Positions 21,701-31,865 of a stretch of DNA of 64,000 nt are shown in pieces. This DNA is from Oscillospiraceae bacterium. Lineage in GTDB: Bacteria; Bacillota; Clostridia; Oscillospirales; Oscillospiraceae. The stretch's first letter is position 1. Every line of letters begins with the position of its first letter. The stretch covers positions 1-64,000 of the forward strand of contig SVMH01000007.1 in NCBI GenBank assembly GCA_015067525.1. The letters are read 5' to 3'. A program made the translations under genes and the position numbers. The notes under the pieces were generated by a model. That model was not told the origin of the DNA. It searched no databases and was given only the letters and a program-made list of their open reading frames with translations.

Positions 21701-22674
21701 TCTCTGCGGTTGACGGCACCATCACCAACAATGGTACCCTTGTCACCGAGGCTCCTGTTTATCCTGCCATGATCGGCACCACCGGCTACGCCAGTCTGGC
21801 GGAGGCCGTGGCTGCTGCCAATGCCGGCGACACCGTGGTGATCTGCGCCGATGTGGAGCTCAACGGCACTCTGACGGTCGACAAGGCCATCACCATTGCC
21901 ACCGACGGCGTGGCTGACCGCACCATCACCGGCTCTCCCAGCGCGGGCAACTACTACATCAACATCAAGGCCGATGCGCCTGTGGCCATCAAGGGCACTG
22001 CTGCTTCTCGCCTGATCATCGACGGTGAGAGTGCCACCCACGACAGAGGTCTGGTAGCCGTACAGACGGCGGACAGCGTGCTGGAGTACGTGGTGCTGCA
22101 AAACAACATCAACGGCAACGCTGACAATCTGGGCGGCGCGCTGTATGTCAATAAGACCGGCGTGGCACTCAATAACTGCGTGCTGCAGGGCAATAAGTCT
22201 GGCGGTGGCGGCGCTGCCTACCTGACCGGTGCGGCCGCAGTGGTCATGACCAACTGCCAGATTACCGGCAATAACTCCACCAAGTACGGAGGTGCATTCC
22301 AGGGTGCTGGCGGTAGTATTCTGACGCTAAAGGGCTGCGTGGTGGAAAGCAATACGGCCTCCAACGTGGGTGGTGCGGCCTATATGGCACAGAGCAGCGG
22401 CAATCCTGCCACCATTGTGGCCGATGGCACCATCTTCAAGGCAAACTCCACTACGGCCACCGGCGGCGTAATCCGTGCTACCGGTGCGTTCCAGCTGACC
22501 GACTGCACCTTCGAGGGCAACTCCGGCAGCGACGGTGACATCAGCGAGGGCAACACCACTGCATACACCCGCACCGTGACCAACTGCGTGTTCGACAAGA
22601 CCGAGGGTGCTGCCATCGCCAAGAAGGATCCCACTCAAGTGGTGGTCAGTGGCTGCACCTTTGCGGCTGAATAA
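15718..22674 (+). CDS. Giant (2318 aa) right-handed parallel beta-helix repeat surface protein, N-terminal TM anchor
   Basis: RBS aaaggagg; KKKKLPLLILLAVLLIGGIGAAVALL TM; dozens of G(G)xI/V..N.A...GGGI/AIY coils; three large C-terminal modules beginning AxIGxxxYxxLAEAVAAA. Confidence 0.85.
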   Translation: MSEVETKTAETGKKKKLPLLILLAVLLIGGIGAAVALLGGGEDDAWLRKALADESVSTIELNEDIKATEGYEVNGTKTIVGTGKISMTTDSSYVFSVNDGASLTVDGIAVNVMNIGANGVVVRSGGALEWKSGTLSYPKQYAVMSYGDTKISGGTFEFAGTNWLYVKSGTKAEVTGGHFVKSGAVGFEVEKDAELSISGKDTLIERAGTNTINNYGKVTLTEATISASEVWTVTNHGELLMDGAIVKDCSVKGVLYNYKDAVSAEIRNCTFSGSKTYHIYNQHEVTIKDTDMSDSGASSLNNQPGAIMNIENVTLTNCGYHAIYNDRGTMNIKNCDIDTTVYKGVQNKTGYVTIDGMTLNNVGGAGLGNVAYVTGGGYGYIHANNVTATNTVDYNVVSYGGELKLSNSVMNVTPGANVYIRNGTFELDNVQILGTKNPGKVALALGSDTYRTVEGSIKGNTVIKGSASRGVTNYGTLYIYGGTITGNKPSGTSKAGGGIYTLGKVYMYGGSITGNTALTYGGGIRVDSDEKSVGSLYMYGGSISGNKAGSNGGGISIADPACGLYLHGGTVANNVSDAKGDGILINGKFDLYNGAAIKNNDVYIFEAGQYINVKSESLANNVITVRHGALSEGTVVAKFPSEAAAAALADRFVSGNDQFTFEVDGKDLVARITAKDLESPADFADAKTVTVTTFAQLKSAVESTKGEKIIKIAADIPMTGIIRVPASASVKLIDDGTARTLKRSGYQGELFYLNNEANLYVAGTAGLTLDGASDTVLAEKPLIFATANSYVVLESGAVLQNNTNTSYATSACAGAVNLYGGRMIVDGGIIRNCNGPTYETADSGMTNRPAVYVSTTGVVSVKGGEISGSQNGAIRSYGRVYVSGGEIKDNVRSGDGGAAIRAPWIYMTGGTISGNKSTNGGGAVYLTPSEAIPEGYFYMSGGSITGNFSGVNDADPNYDFDTVGGAVYVDQNCVFDCVAGTISNNQAIGDKTGSSIGQNGGGIVNDGVVYLRSGAVVSGNYATRNGGGIFCRNKGAQLIIEGAAISGNYTDGRGGGIFSEGADNTVTITGATIENNKALGGGGILFGGGVASVTDTVFRGNEAQRTGSSYGNAGAIMNQSSTKLTLTNVTFDGNKAIAKDGGGGCGGAVYNDKADIVINGIVSKNNEARVADDIFISKNTLSNSVSGAFDVTEVYLEGSETLVIGENFTGRSDNGLILVDLPNGSSTNRYLAGEQLLEGNVGETVAALFTLGSDYADLAIGADGKIVGGQTPDQPDTPVIPEGPAAQIGEQKYDTLAEAVAAAQAGDTIVIINDMILADTLTIEKTITITTDGVADRTIYSAVEGADYYINVKADGVVITGSENSRLIIDGEGKTHQRGLVALQGAGCKLEYVTLQNNVSTYNGGGLYTNKTGGVLNSVEFINCKAEGAELCGGALYLTSSGGVTATNCLFEGNEATYRGGAVYAAGSAVFTAEGCTFKSNKAVENRGGAIYAVANVTLTLTDCVFDGNEAKDSGGAILSAKASDQLITGCTFTNNTSGNFGGAVGFSSGASTVTLDSCTFSGNTANGTGNFTGGAISVGTTVTVTGGETYITYNAAPNGYGGGIGTQKAVGTASVTVNEGATLHIYGNTQKSGGEVSFKAEDGAITNNGTLVTEAPEDPHVAKIGETGYATLAEAVAAAQSGDTVVLVSDAVLTETLAIDKAITLTTDGLGKRTVTGDAALTGSFFKVTSGGVKLSGTADSRLMIDGAGVERDSLIAVECADAADTVTAEYVTVCNAKSKSNGSAVSITKGKLAAANCIFDKNEVDAQADKSGSGGAIYLAATNSAADLIDCTFTGNKANYRGGAIYANKEVPVVLTGCVFDGNSAGNAGGAILSGKTDGQLITDCEFTDNTAGAFGGAVGFSAGASTVTLDGCTFTGNIANGTQKYAGGAISVGTALTVTGGETCITGNAAPNGYGGGIGTQKAVGTASVTVNEGATLHIYGNTQKTGGEVSFSAVDGTITNNGTLVTEAPVYPAMIGTTGYASLAEAVAAANAGDTVVICADVELNGTLTVDKAITIATDGVADRTITGSPSAGNYYINIKADAPVAIKGTAASRLIIDGESATHDRGLVAVQTADSVLEYVVLQNNINGNADNLGGALYVNKTGVALNNCVLQGNKSGGGGAAYLTGAAAVVMTNCQITGNNSTKYGGAFQGAGGSILTLKGCVVESNTASNVGGAAYMAQSSGNPATIVADGTIFKANSTTATGGVIRATGAFQLTDCTFEGNSGSDGDISEGNTTAYTRTVTNCVFDKTEGAAIAKKDPTQVVVSGCTFAAE
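19570..22671 (+). repeat. Three large modules inside the beta-helix gene (about 19570-20700, 20701-21762, 21763-22671)
   Basis: Each starts AQIGEQKYDTLAEAVAAAQAGDT / AKIGETGYATLAEAVAAAQSGDT / AMIGTTGYASLAEAVAAANAGDT; modules 1 and 2 share NAAPNGYGGGIGTQKAVGTASVTVNEGATLHIYGNTQK exactly, offset 1068 bp. Confidence 0.85.
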
Positions 22675-22707
22675 ACAGCAACTGCACGATATCTAAACAA
22701 CACCTAA

Positions 22708-22732
22708 GGGGGGCGGGCATAGCCCGCCCCCC
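22708..22732 (+). other. GC-rich hairpin between beta-helix gene and lipoprotein genes, no U-tract
   Basis: ggggggcgggc-ata-gcccgcccccc. Confidence 0.7.
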
Positions 22733-22825
22733 TGCACCGATACGGAGGAAAGTTCGCCGCACGAATGATCTTCCCCTGAAACGTTATCTTTTTCCTTTTT
22801 TGTAAAAACCAAACAGGAGGAAATC

Positions 22826-24451
22826 ATGATGAAAAAGAGAATCCTTTCCCTGCTGCTGATGCTCTCCCTGCTGCTGGGCCTGACGGCCTGCGGCGGCGGT
22901 GGCGGTACGGCTTCTGCCGATGTGACACTGAGTGACGGCGGCTATAAGATCGTCTATCCCGCCGACGCTACCGACGAGATCATGTCCACCGTCAGCTACC
23001 TGCAGACGGCTTTGCAGCAGCTGACCGGCGCGGAATTTAAGGCCGAAGAGGATATGGCCACCAGTCCCTCTGCCGACAGCAAGGAGATCCTGGTGGGCGC
23101 CACTGACCGCGACGAATCGAAGACTGCCATTTCCGGCATGAGCGGCTCGGGCGAATACATGGTGAAGGTCAGTGGCAGCAAAATCGTGCTGGCCGGCATG
23201 CTGGACATGGGCGTGCAGGAAGCCGCCGAAAAACTGGTGGCTGACTTGAAGGCTGCTGGTGCGCCTTACACGATTGCAGGCAGTTACGCCGTCAAGGGTA
23301 CCAGTGAGTCCCCCGTGCAGTATCTGCCCGCATATAACTACGGTGCGCTGCAGACCAGCTACGACTGCGGCGACGGTGTGGATATGCTGATCTATGACTA
23401 CGACAAGGACGGCTTTGCCTCCTACTGCAAGGATCTGGAGAGCGCCGGCTTTGCCAAGTATACCGACAATGCTATTGCGGACAACAGCTTTGCCACCTAC
23501 ACCAAGGACGGCGTCATGGCCCATGTGATGAGCCTGCCGGCGCTGGACAGCGTTCGCATCGTGGCCCAGAAGGACGCGGTGCTGCCCGCCCTGCAGAGCG
23601 AAAAGGTGACGGCTGCGGTGCAGCCCAGCATCACCCAGCTGGGTCTGGAGGGCTATGAGGTCTCCGGCAACACCAACCAGAAGGGCATGAGCTATCTCTA
23701 TCAGCTCTCCGACGGCAGCTTTATCATCGTTGACGGCGGCCACAACAAGGCCGAGGCTGCCGATCAGCTGCTGAATACCATGAAGGCTCTGGCTCCCAAC
23801 GCCGCCAACATCATGGTGCGGGCCTGGTTCATCAGTCACGCCCATCCCGACCATGTGGGATGCTTTATCTACTTCGCCGACCACCATGCCGACGCGGCAA
23901 AGGTGGAGCAGGTCATCTGTAACCTGCCCAATGATCTGGAGATGGACGGCGGCTCCGACTCCACCTCCGACTACCGCGATCAGGTCTATGCTGCCGCTGA
24001 AAAGCTGGGCGCACAGATGATGAAGACCTACACCGGTCAGGTGCATTATATCGGCGACGCCGTGATCGAGGTGCTGTGCAGCATCGAGGTGGTGGCGCCC
24101 CAGACCTTTGCCGACTACAATAACTCCTCCCTCATCTTCTCTGTGGAGCTGGGCGGCCAAAAGATCATGCAGCTGGCTGACTGCGGCCCCCTGCAGAGCC
24201 CCATCATGACCGGCCTGTACGGCGACACCCTCAAGAGCAGCATCGTACAGAACGGCCACCATGGCTACCGCGGCGCTACTGTGGCGCTGTATCAGGCGAT
24301 TGATCCGGACTACATGTTCTGGCCCGGCGGCAGCCGCGTGTACGAGAACTATAAGGGCGAGGATTATAACGCATGGGTGCTGGGCCGCGTGAAGGAGAAT
24401 TGGCTGGCGCTGGACAAGGTCATCACTAAGACGCTGCCCATCGGCGGATAA
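22826..24451 (+). CDS. Lipoprotein: GH67N/GH20b-like N-terminal domain plus MBL-fold hydrolase domain (paralogue 1)
   Basis: Lipobox LLLGLTACGG; IVYPADATDEIMSTVSYLQTALQQLTGAEFK...EILVGATDRDES; HAHPDH metal motif. Confidence 0.75.
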   Translation: MMKKRILSLLLMLSLLLGLTACGGGGGTASADVTLSDGGYKIVYPADATDEIMSTVSYLQTALQQLTGAEFKAEEDMATSPSADSKEILVGATDRDESKTAISGMSGSGEYMVKVSGSKIVLAGMLDMGVQEAAEKLVADLKAAGAPYTIAGSYAVKGTSESPVQYLPAYNYGALQTSYDCGDGVDMLIYDYDKDGFASYCKDLESAGFAKYTDNAIADNSFATYTKDGVMAHVMSLPALDSVRIVAQKDAVLPALQSEKVTAAVQPSITQLGLEGYEVSGNTNQKGMSYLYQLSDGSFIIVDGGHNKAEAADQLLNTMKALAPNAANIMVRAWFISHAHPDHVGCFIYFADHHADAAKVEQVICNLPNDLEMDGGSDSTSDYRDQVYAAAEKLGAQMMKTYTGQVHYIGDAVIEVLCSIEVVAPQTFADYNNSSLIFSVELGGQKIMQLADCGPLQSPIMTGLYGDTLKSSIVQNGHHGYRGATVALYQAIDPDYMFWPGGSRVYENYKGEDYNAWVLGRVKENWLALDKVITKTLPIGG

Positions 24452-24467
24452 AGAGAGGAAGCGCAAC

Positions 24468-26114
24468 TTGAAACACATTTATCGACGTCTTGCGGCGCTG
24501 GCACTGGTACTGCTGCTGGCGCTGACAGGCTGTGCTCCAGCGGAACAAAAAGAGGAAGCGCTGACGCTGGCAGATAACGGCGTTACGGAGTTTCGCGTGG
24601 TCTACGGCGCCGGCTGCACGCAGCAGACGGTGGATGCCGCCTCTGTGCTGCAAAAAGAGATCGAGCGTCTGACCGGCGCATCGCTGAGCGGCGGCGAGGA
24701 TCTGGCCACCACGCCCACCGCGGACAGCTGGGAGATCCTGCTGGGCAGCTGCGACCGCAGCGAGGATGACACCGTATACGCCGCGCTGCGCAGCATCGCC
24801 GACTATCGGGTGCAGGTGCAGGGCCGCAAGCTGGTCATCGCTGCGACCAGGGACGACAGCCTCCTGGCCGCCGTGCAGGCGCTGTGTCTGGTGCTGGGCG
24901 ACTATACGGAAAACGGCAAGATGGTGCTGCCGGCCGATTTTCTGCTGACCGGAGGCGCGGACGGAGAGGGGGAACCTGGGATCCCTGTATTTGCCGGCGG
25001 CACGCTGCGCGCCGGCGTGGACGGCGGCAACGGCACAGAACTGTTGATCTACAGTGCCGACAGCAAAGACTGTGACGCCTATCTCAAGGCGCTGGATGGG
25101 GCGGGCTACGCCCTGCACGCGCAGCATGAGATCGACGGCAACCGATACTTCACTTGCGTGGGCAACGGCGCTACCGTTACGGTGATGGATACGCCTGCCA
25201 TGGGCGCGGTACGCGTCAGCGTGGACCCTGCGGAGTATCTCTTGCCCACCCAGCCGGAAAAGACGGATGCCGTGGTGCAGCCCAGCGTGACGCTGCTGGG
25301 CCTAGAGGGTTACAACACCAACAGCGCACCCACCCAGACGGGTTTGAGCATGCTCTACCAGCTCTCCGACGGCCGATTCATCGTGGTGGATGGCGGACAC
25401 AATAAGATCCAGGCATCCGGCCCTATCTACAAAACCATGGCTAAGCTGGCGCCTGATCCGGACAATATCACCGTGGCCGCATGGCTCGTCACCCACTCCC
25501 ACAACGACCACGCCGGCGCCTTTATCAGCTTCTGCCGCAACTACGGCAAAAAGGTCACCGTGGAAAAGGTGCTGGTCAACTTCCCCGGCGACGGGCAGTA
25601 CACATCCTCCTCCACCGGTACCTCCTATAAGGAGAATGTGCTGGCTGAGGCGGAAAAGCTGTCCGGTACGCAGATCATTAAGGTCCATCCCGGCCAAGTG
25701 TTCTATCTGGGTGATGCGGTGATGGAGATCCTTTACACGCTGGACCTGTATGAGCCGGACAGGCTGGTGGATTTCAATGACTCCTCCATCGTTTGCTCCA
25801 TAACACTGGGAGGCCAGCGCATGCTGGTCACCGGCGACTGCGGTGTGCTCAGCAGCAACATTTTGTGCCGTTTGTATGACGGCGCCTTGCGCAGTGACAT
25901 CGTGCAGATGTCCCACCACGGCTATCAGGGTGCCACGGAGGAGCTGTATCGGGCGGTGGACCCGCTGTATGTGCTGTGGCCCTCCGGTTCCACTACGTAT
26001 GAACGTTACAAGACAGCATCCAACAACACATGGCTTTTGCAGGAATCCCACATGGAGCGGCTGTGGCTGGCGGAGGATAAAATTCAGACGCTGCCGCTGC
26101 CCATCGGCGGGTGA
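24468..26114 (+). CDS. Lipoprotein: GH67N/GH20b-like N-terminal domain plus MBL-fold hydrolase domain (paralogue 2)
   Basis: Lipobox LLLALTGCAP; VVYGAGCTQQTVDAASVLQKEIERLTGASL...EILLGSCDRSED; HSHNDH metal motif; colinear with upstream gene. Confidence 0.75.
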   Translation: MKHIYRRLAALALVLLLALTGCAPAEQKEEALTLADNGVTEFRVVYGAGCTQQTVDAASVLQKEIERLTGASLSGGEDLATTPTADSWEILLGSCDRSEDDTVYAALRSIADYRVQVQGRKLVIAATRDDSLLAAVQALCLVLGDYTENGKMVLPADFLLTGGADGEGEPGIPVFAGGTLRAGVDGGNGTELLIYSADSKDCDAYLKALDGAGYALHAQHEIDGNRYFTCVGNGATVTVMDTPAMGAVRVSVDPAEYLLPTQPEKTDAVVQPSVTLLGLEGYNTNSAPTQTGLSMLYQLSDGRFIVVDGGHNKIQASGPIYKTMAKLAPDPDNITVAAWLVTHSHNDHAGAFISFCRNYGKKVTVEKVLVNFPGDGQYTSSSTGTSYKENVLAEAEKLSGTQIIKVHPGQVFYLGDAVMEILYTLDLYEPDRLVDFNDSSIVCSITLGGQRMLVTGDCGVLSSNILCRLYDGALRSDIVQMSHHGYQGATEELYRAVDPLYVLWPSGSTTYERYKTASNNTWLLQESHMERLWLAEDKIQTLPLPIGG

Positions 26115-26128
26115 GGGAAGGAGAGAAT

Positions 26129-27184
26129 ATGAAGCGTCTTGCTTCCAAGCTGTTGGCCACTTCACTGGCGGCGCTGATGCTGCTGGGCCTGACGGCCTGC
26201 CAAAAGGAGGTGCAACCGCCCTATGTCAGCCGGCTGCCGCAGGAGCTTGAGCCATATGCCCTTGCGTGGCAACTGGACGCGCCGGAACTGGCCGGACGCC
26301 GCGGCGAGATCCACTACTACTTCATGGCCGGCGAGGGCATGGTGATCAATGCCGCCTCGGACTATCCGGAGAAATGGGGCGACGCTACGCTGGTGGTGTT
26401 CCCCAACGGCGAGACCATGCTTATTGATGCGGCTATGGGCGCTTATGCGCCGGTGCTGGTGGAAAATCTCCGCCGTCTTGGCGTGGAAAAACTGGACTAT
26501 CTCTTCATCTCCCACCCCCATGATGACCACTCCTACGGTGCCTTGGTGGAAGGCGGCGTGCTGGACAGCTTCGAGGTGGGCACGGCTTATCACAGCGGTC
26601 TGGTCAACGCCGCGTGGAGCAAGTATTCGCTGCCGGAGATTTTTGCCGGGCGCGGCATTCCGGCGCAGGAGCTGAAGGCGGGAGATGTGCTGACCATCGG
26701 CGGTGTGGAACTGAAGGTTTTCAGTCCTGAGGACTGTACCGGCGGCGTCACCGCCAAGGGTAGTACCAATATCAATAACCTCTCGCTGGTGGTGCGCTTT
26801 ACCTATGGCGAGCATACCGCCCTCTTCACCGGTGACATCTATGTGGAGCGGGAGCGGGAACTGGTGCTGCAGTACGGCCGAGAGCTGGATGTGGACCTCC
26901 TCAAGATGCCTCACCACGGCACCGAGGTGTCCAATTCCAGAGATTTTGCCAAGGTCACCAGTCCTGAGATCGCCGTAGCCATGGGCCGGCGAATGGTGCA
27001 GAAGGAGAACTATTACTACTATGCTGCCGAGGGTGCCCGGGTGCTGATGGACGAGCATGACGGCTATATCCATATCAGCTCCGACGGTAAAACGATGGCG
27101 TATGAGACTAGCCGTCAGCGTCTCATCGATACACCGCTCAAGCAGCAGTACGCCGCTCTGGACAAGTGGGCGGGGCTGGAATGA
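26129..27184 (+). CDS. Lipoprotein: ComEC/Rec2-like MBL-fold hydrolase (paralogue 3, lacks GH67N-like domain)
   Basis: Lipobox LLGLTACQK; ISHPHDDHSYG; LFTGDIYVERE; KMPHHGTEVS. Confidence 0.8.
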   Translation: MKRLASKLLATSLAALMLLGLTACQKEVQPPYVSRLPQELEPYALAWQLDAPELAGRRGEIHYYFMAGEGMVINAASDYPEKWGDATLVVFPNGETMLIDAAMGAYAPVLVENLRRLGVEKLDYLFISHPHDDHSYGALVEGGVLDSFEVGTAYHSGLVNAAWSKYSLPEIFAGRGIPAQELKAGDVLTIGGVELKVFSPEDCTGGVTAKGSTNINNLSLVVRFTYGEHTALFTGDIYVERERELVLQYGRELDVDLLKMPHHGTEVSNSRDFAKVTSPEIAVAMGRRMVQKENYYYYAAEGARVLMDEHDGYIHISSDGKTMAYETSRQRLIDTPLKQQYAALDKWAGLE

Positions 27185-27219
27185 GAAAAAACAGGAGCGC
27201 TGCGCGCTCCTGTTTTTTC
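27185..27219. terminator. Bidirectional terminator
   Basis: acaggagcgc-tgc-gcgctcctgt flanked by A/T tracts. Confidence 0.85.
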
Positions 27220-27754
27220 ATCCCTCCATGTGGCGGCCCAGAAAGGCGGCCACCGTCTGGGCCAGCTTGTGTTCCGTTTCGCCGCCGGTCTGCCCCTCGC
27301 CGGTGAGGAACAGTACCAGACCCAGCACGTCGCCGCCGCAGAGGATGGGCGCCGCCACCGCCACGGTGTACTTGTCGCTGCCGTCGGTGACGGGCACGGT
27401 GGGTACGCCCTCGCTGCGGTAGATGCTGCGCTCCTCCATCAGCTGTTCCAACGCGGCGGAGATCTGCTTGCCCATCAGCTCCCGTTTGCCGCTGCCGGCG
27501 ATGGCGATGATGGCGTCACGGTCGGTGACGGCGGCGGTAAAGGCCGTGGAGCGGCTGAGGGTGTCGCAGAACTGGGCGGCAAAATCCTCCAGCCCACCGA
27601 TGAGGGAATACTTTTTGAAGATGACCTCACCCTCCCGGGTGGTGTAGATCTCCAGCGGGTCGCCCTCGCGGATGCGCATGGTGCGGCGGATCTCCTTGGG
27701 GATCACCACACGGCCCAGGTCGTCGATGCGCCGGACAATGCCTGTTGCTTTCAT
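27218..27754 (-). CDS. spoVT: Stage V sporulation protein T-like regulator (SpoVT/AbrB N-terminus, GAF-like C-terminus)
   Basis: MKATGIVRRIDDLGRVVIPKEIRRTMRIREGDPLEIYTTREGEVIFKKYS. Confidence 0.92.
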   Translation of the reverse strand: MKATGIVRRIDDLGRVVIPKEIRRTMRIREGDPLEIYTTREGEVIFKKYSLIGGLEDFAAQFCDTLSRSTAFTAAVTDRDAIIAIAGSGKRELMGKQISAALEQLMEERSIYRSEGVPTVPVTDGSDKYTVAVAAPILCGGDVLGLVLFLTGEGQTGGETEHKLAQTVAAFLGRHMEG

Positions 27755-27876
27755 ATATCCAAGTCTCCTTTTATGCTCAAATCGTAAGATTAGCTTCTGC
27801 CGATCCGGCCGATTTATACGGCCGGATTTTCCTTTTCCGCGCTGCCGTGTCCGGCGAAAATACGCAAAACCTGTAC

Positions 27877-27905
27877 TTTACAACGCGCCTCCGCTCTTTT
27901 ATAAT
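27877..27905 (+). promoter_or_regulatory. Sigma-A promoter
   Basis: TTTACA-N17-TATAAT. Confidence 0.65.
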
Positions 27906-27937
27906 AAACACAACCAAACAACAAAGGAGGACGCGCC

Positions 27938-28693
27938 ATGTATCCGTTATGGGAAGATCTGAAACGCCTGAAAGGCTATCGCTGGGTGGAGCTGTCCCAC
28001 TCCATGAACAATGACAGCCCCTACTGGTCCGGCATCCCCGCCGGCTCGGTGGAAGTGGGCAAGGTGGTTTACGACTGGGGCGAGCCCATGCTGGAGTGCC
28101 AGATCCAGACCTTTAAGTTCCCCGGCCAGTTCGGCACCCACATCGATTTCCCCGGCCATTTCATCAAGGACGCCGCCCTGTCGGAGTCTTACGGCGCCGA
28201 GCAGATGATGTATCCCCTGTGTGTCATCGACATCACCGGCAAGGTGGCCGAGGATGTGCACTACGCCGTCACGGCGGATGACATCCGCGCCTATGAGGCC
28301 CAGTACGGCCCCATCCCCGACGGCGCCTTCGTGGCGCTGCGGACCGACTGGTACAAGCGCTGGCCGGATATGAACGCTTTTTCCAATCTGGATGAGAACG
28401 GCGGCGAGCACTGCCCCGGCTGGTCCATGGACGCACTGCGCTACATCTACGAGACGCGCAATGCTGCGGCCAACGGTCACGAGACGCTGGATACCGACGC
28501 CAGCGCGGAGGCGGAAAAGGCCGGCGATCTGGCCTGCGAGCGCTATGTGCTTCAAAGCGGCAAGCTGCAGATCGAGGTGCTGCAGAATCTGGACAAGGTG
28601 CCTGCAGCCGGCGCTGTTCTGGTGGCGGCGTGGCCCCGTCTGGAAGGCGCCACCGGTCTGCCGGTGCGCGTGTGGGCCATCTGCCCGGAATAA
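27938..28693 (+). CDS. Cyclase family protein (kynurenine formamidase-like)
   Basis: FPGQFGTHIDFPGHF (HxGTHxDxPxH-type motif); ALRTDWYKRW. Confidence 0.85.
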   Translation: MYPLWEDLKRLKGYRWVELSHSMNNDSPYWSGIPAGSVEVGKVVYDWGEPMLECQIQTFKFPGQFGTHIDFPGHFIKDAALSESYGAEQMMYPLCVIDITGKVAEDVHYAVTADDIRAYEAQYGPIPDGAFVALRTDWYKRWPDMNAFSNLDENGGEHCPGWSMDALRYIYETRNAAANGHETLDTDASAEAEKAGDLACERYVLQSGKLQIEVLQNLDKVPAAGAVLVAAWPRLEGATGLPVRVWAICPE

Positions 28694-28705
28694 ACGAAGA
28701 AGATA

Positions 28706-28740
28706 AAAAAGACCTGTTCCCGCGGGAACAGGTCTTTTTT
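28706..28740. terminator. Bidirectional terminator
   Basis: gacctgttcccgcgggaacaggtc flanked by A/T tracts. Confidence 0.85.
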
Positions 28741-28753
28741 GTTGTGAAAGGGT

Positions 28754-29704
28754 TTACTCCGCGTTGTCCTCTTTCAGCATGGCTGCGGCAACGCACAGAG
28801 ACAGGAATACCTGCTCTTCCATGCTGGAGCGGGAGGTGATGGCCACGGGCACCTTGGTGCCGGCCAGCACGCCGCAGGCGTTGACGTTGGCAGACATGGT
28901 CAGTACCTTCATCACGGTGTTGCCGGCCATGACGTTGGGCATCAGCACGGCGTCAAACTCGCCGCAGTGGGGATTGTCATAGCCCTTCAGACGGGCAGAC
29001 TCCTTGCTGACGATCAAATCCCAGGGGATGGGGCCTACCAGCTCGCAGTCGGCGATGGGGTCGGCCAGATGGGCCCGGACGATGTTCTGGGCCTCCACGG
29101 TGTCGCGCATGTGGAAGCTGGGTTTTTCCACCAGGGACAGAACGGCGATCTTGGGACGCTTCACACCCAGATGGCTCAGCACATCCACAATGTTTTTGGC
29201 GATCTTGCGGCGCTGGCCTTCGGAGGGGTTGATCATTACGGATACATCGGACAGGGCCAGCACCTTGTCGTAGTAGGGGACCTTCAGCAGGGCTACCTCG
29301 CTGACCAGACCCTTGGCCAGGCCATTCCTCTTATCCAGAATGGGCATCAGGAAGTTGCGGGTGGAGGTGTTGCCGCGGACCAGGATGTCGCCCAGGCCAT
29401 CGTTGATGATGGAAATGGCACGCTTCATGTAAATGTGATAGTCGGTACTCAGGTCGGGCAGCTCGCAGCCGGTCACATCGCTGATGACATACTTGCGCTC
29501 GTACAGGTCCAGCTCCTTCAGCATGGCCTCGATGCGGTCTTTGTAGCCCACCAGAATGGGCTCGCAGAAGCCCTGTGCCTCGGCCTCGAACACGGCCTTC
29601 ATGATGTTTTCGCAGTCAGCGCCGGCCACGACCACGCGGGCCGGACGTTCCAGAGACTTGGCGCGCTGGATGACAAAATCAAATTCTTTTTCGTAAATAT
29701 GCAT
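28754..29704 (-). CDS. Phosphate acetyl/butyryltransferase family protein
   Basis: [46 protein letters not shown]. Confidence 0.85.
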   Translation of the reverse strand: MHIYEKEFDFVIQRAKSLERPARVVVAGADCENIMKAVFEAEAQGFCEPILVGYKDRIEAMLKELDLYERKYVISDVTGCELPDLSTDYHIYMKRAISIINDGLGDILVRGNTSTRNFLMPILDKRNGLAKGLVSEVALLKVPYYDKVLALSDVSVMINPSEGQRRKIAKNIVDVLSHLGVKRPKIAVLSLVEKPSFHMRDTVEAQNIVRAHLADPIADCELVGPIPWDLIVSKESARLKGYDNPHCGEFDAVLMPNVMAGNTVMKVLTMSANVNACGVLAGTKVPVAITSRSSMEEQVFLSLCVAAAMLKEDNAE

Positions 29705-29728
29705 ATATACGGTTCTCCTTTTGCTTGA

Positions 29729-31723
<1,995 letters not shown>

Positions 31724-31865
31724 AGTTTTTCGTTCCTTTCCTGTTTGTTCCTTCTTTTTCTGATATTGTCTGTAAAAAACAATAGTAACTATAATATCTT
31801 ATTATATCCTGCGGTCGAGTGCAAGAGATTTGTCAAAAAATGGGGGAATATTCCGCTGTATTTTG

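Noticed and set aside
15613-22101. 2162-aa open frame antisense to the beta-helix gene
   Set aside because: Sense frame has a start with RBS, a TM anchor and clear beta-helix repeats; the antisense product is low-complexity His/Gly/Ala-rich, typical of shadow frames in GC-rich genes.
16000-22600. Repeated ggcggc/ggcaac units resembling a repeat array
   Set aside because: They are in-frame codons of beta-helix coils with variable spacing, not a CRISPR array; no spacer/repeat regularity.
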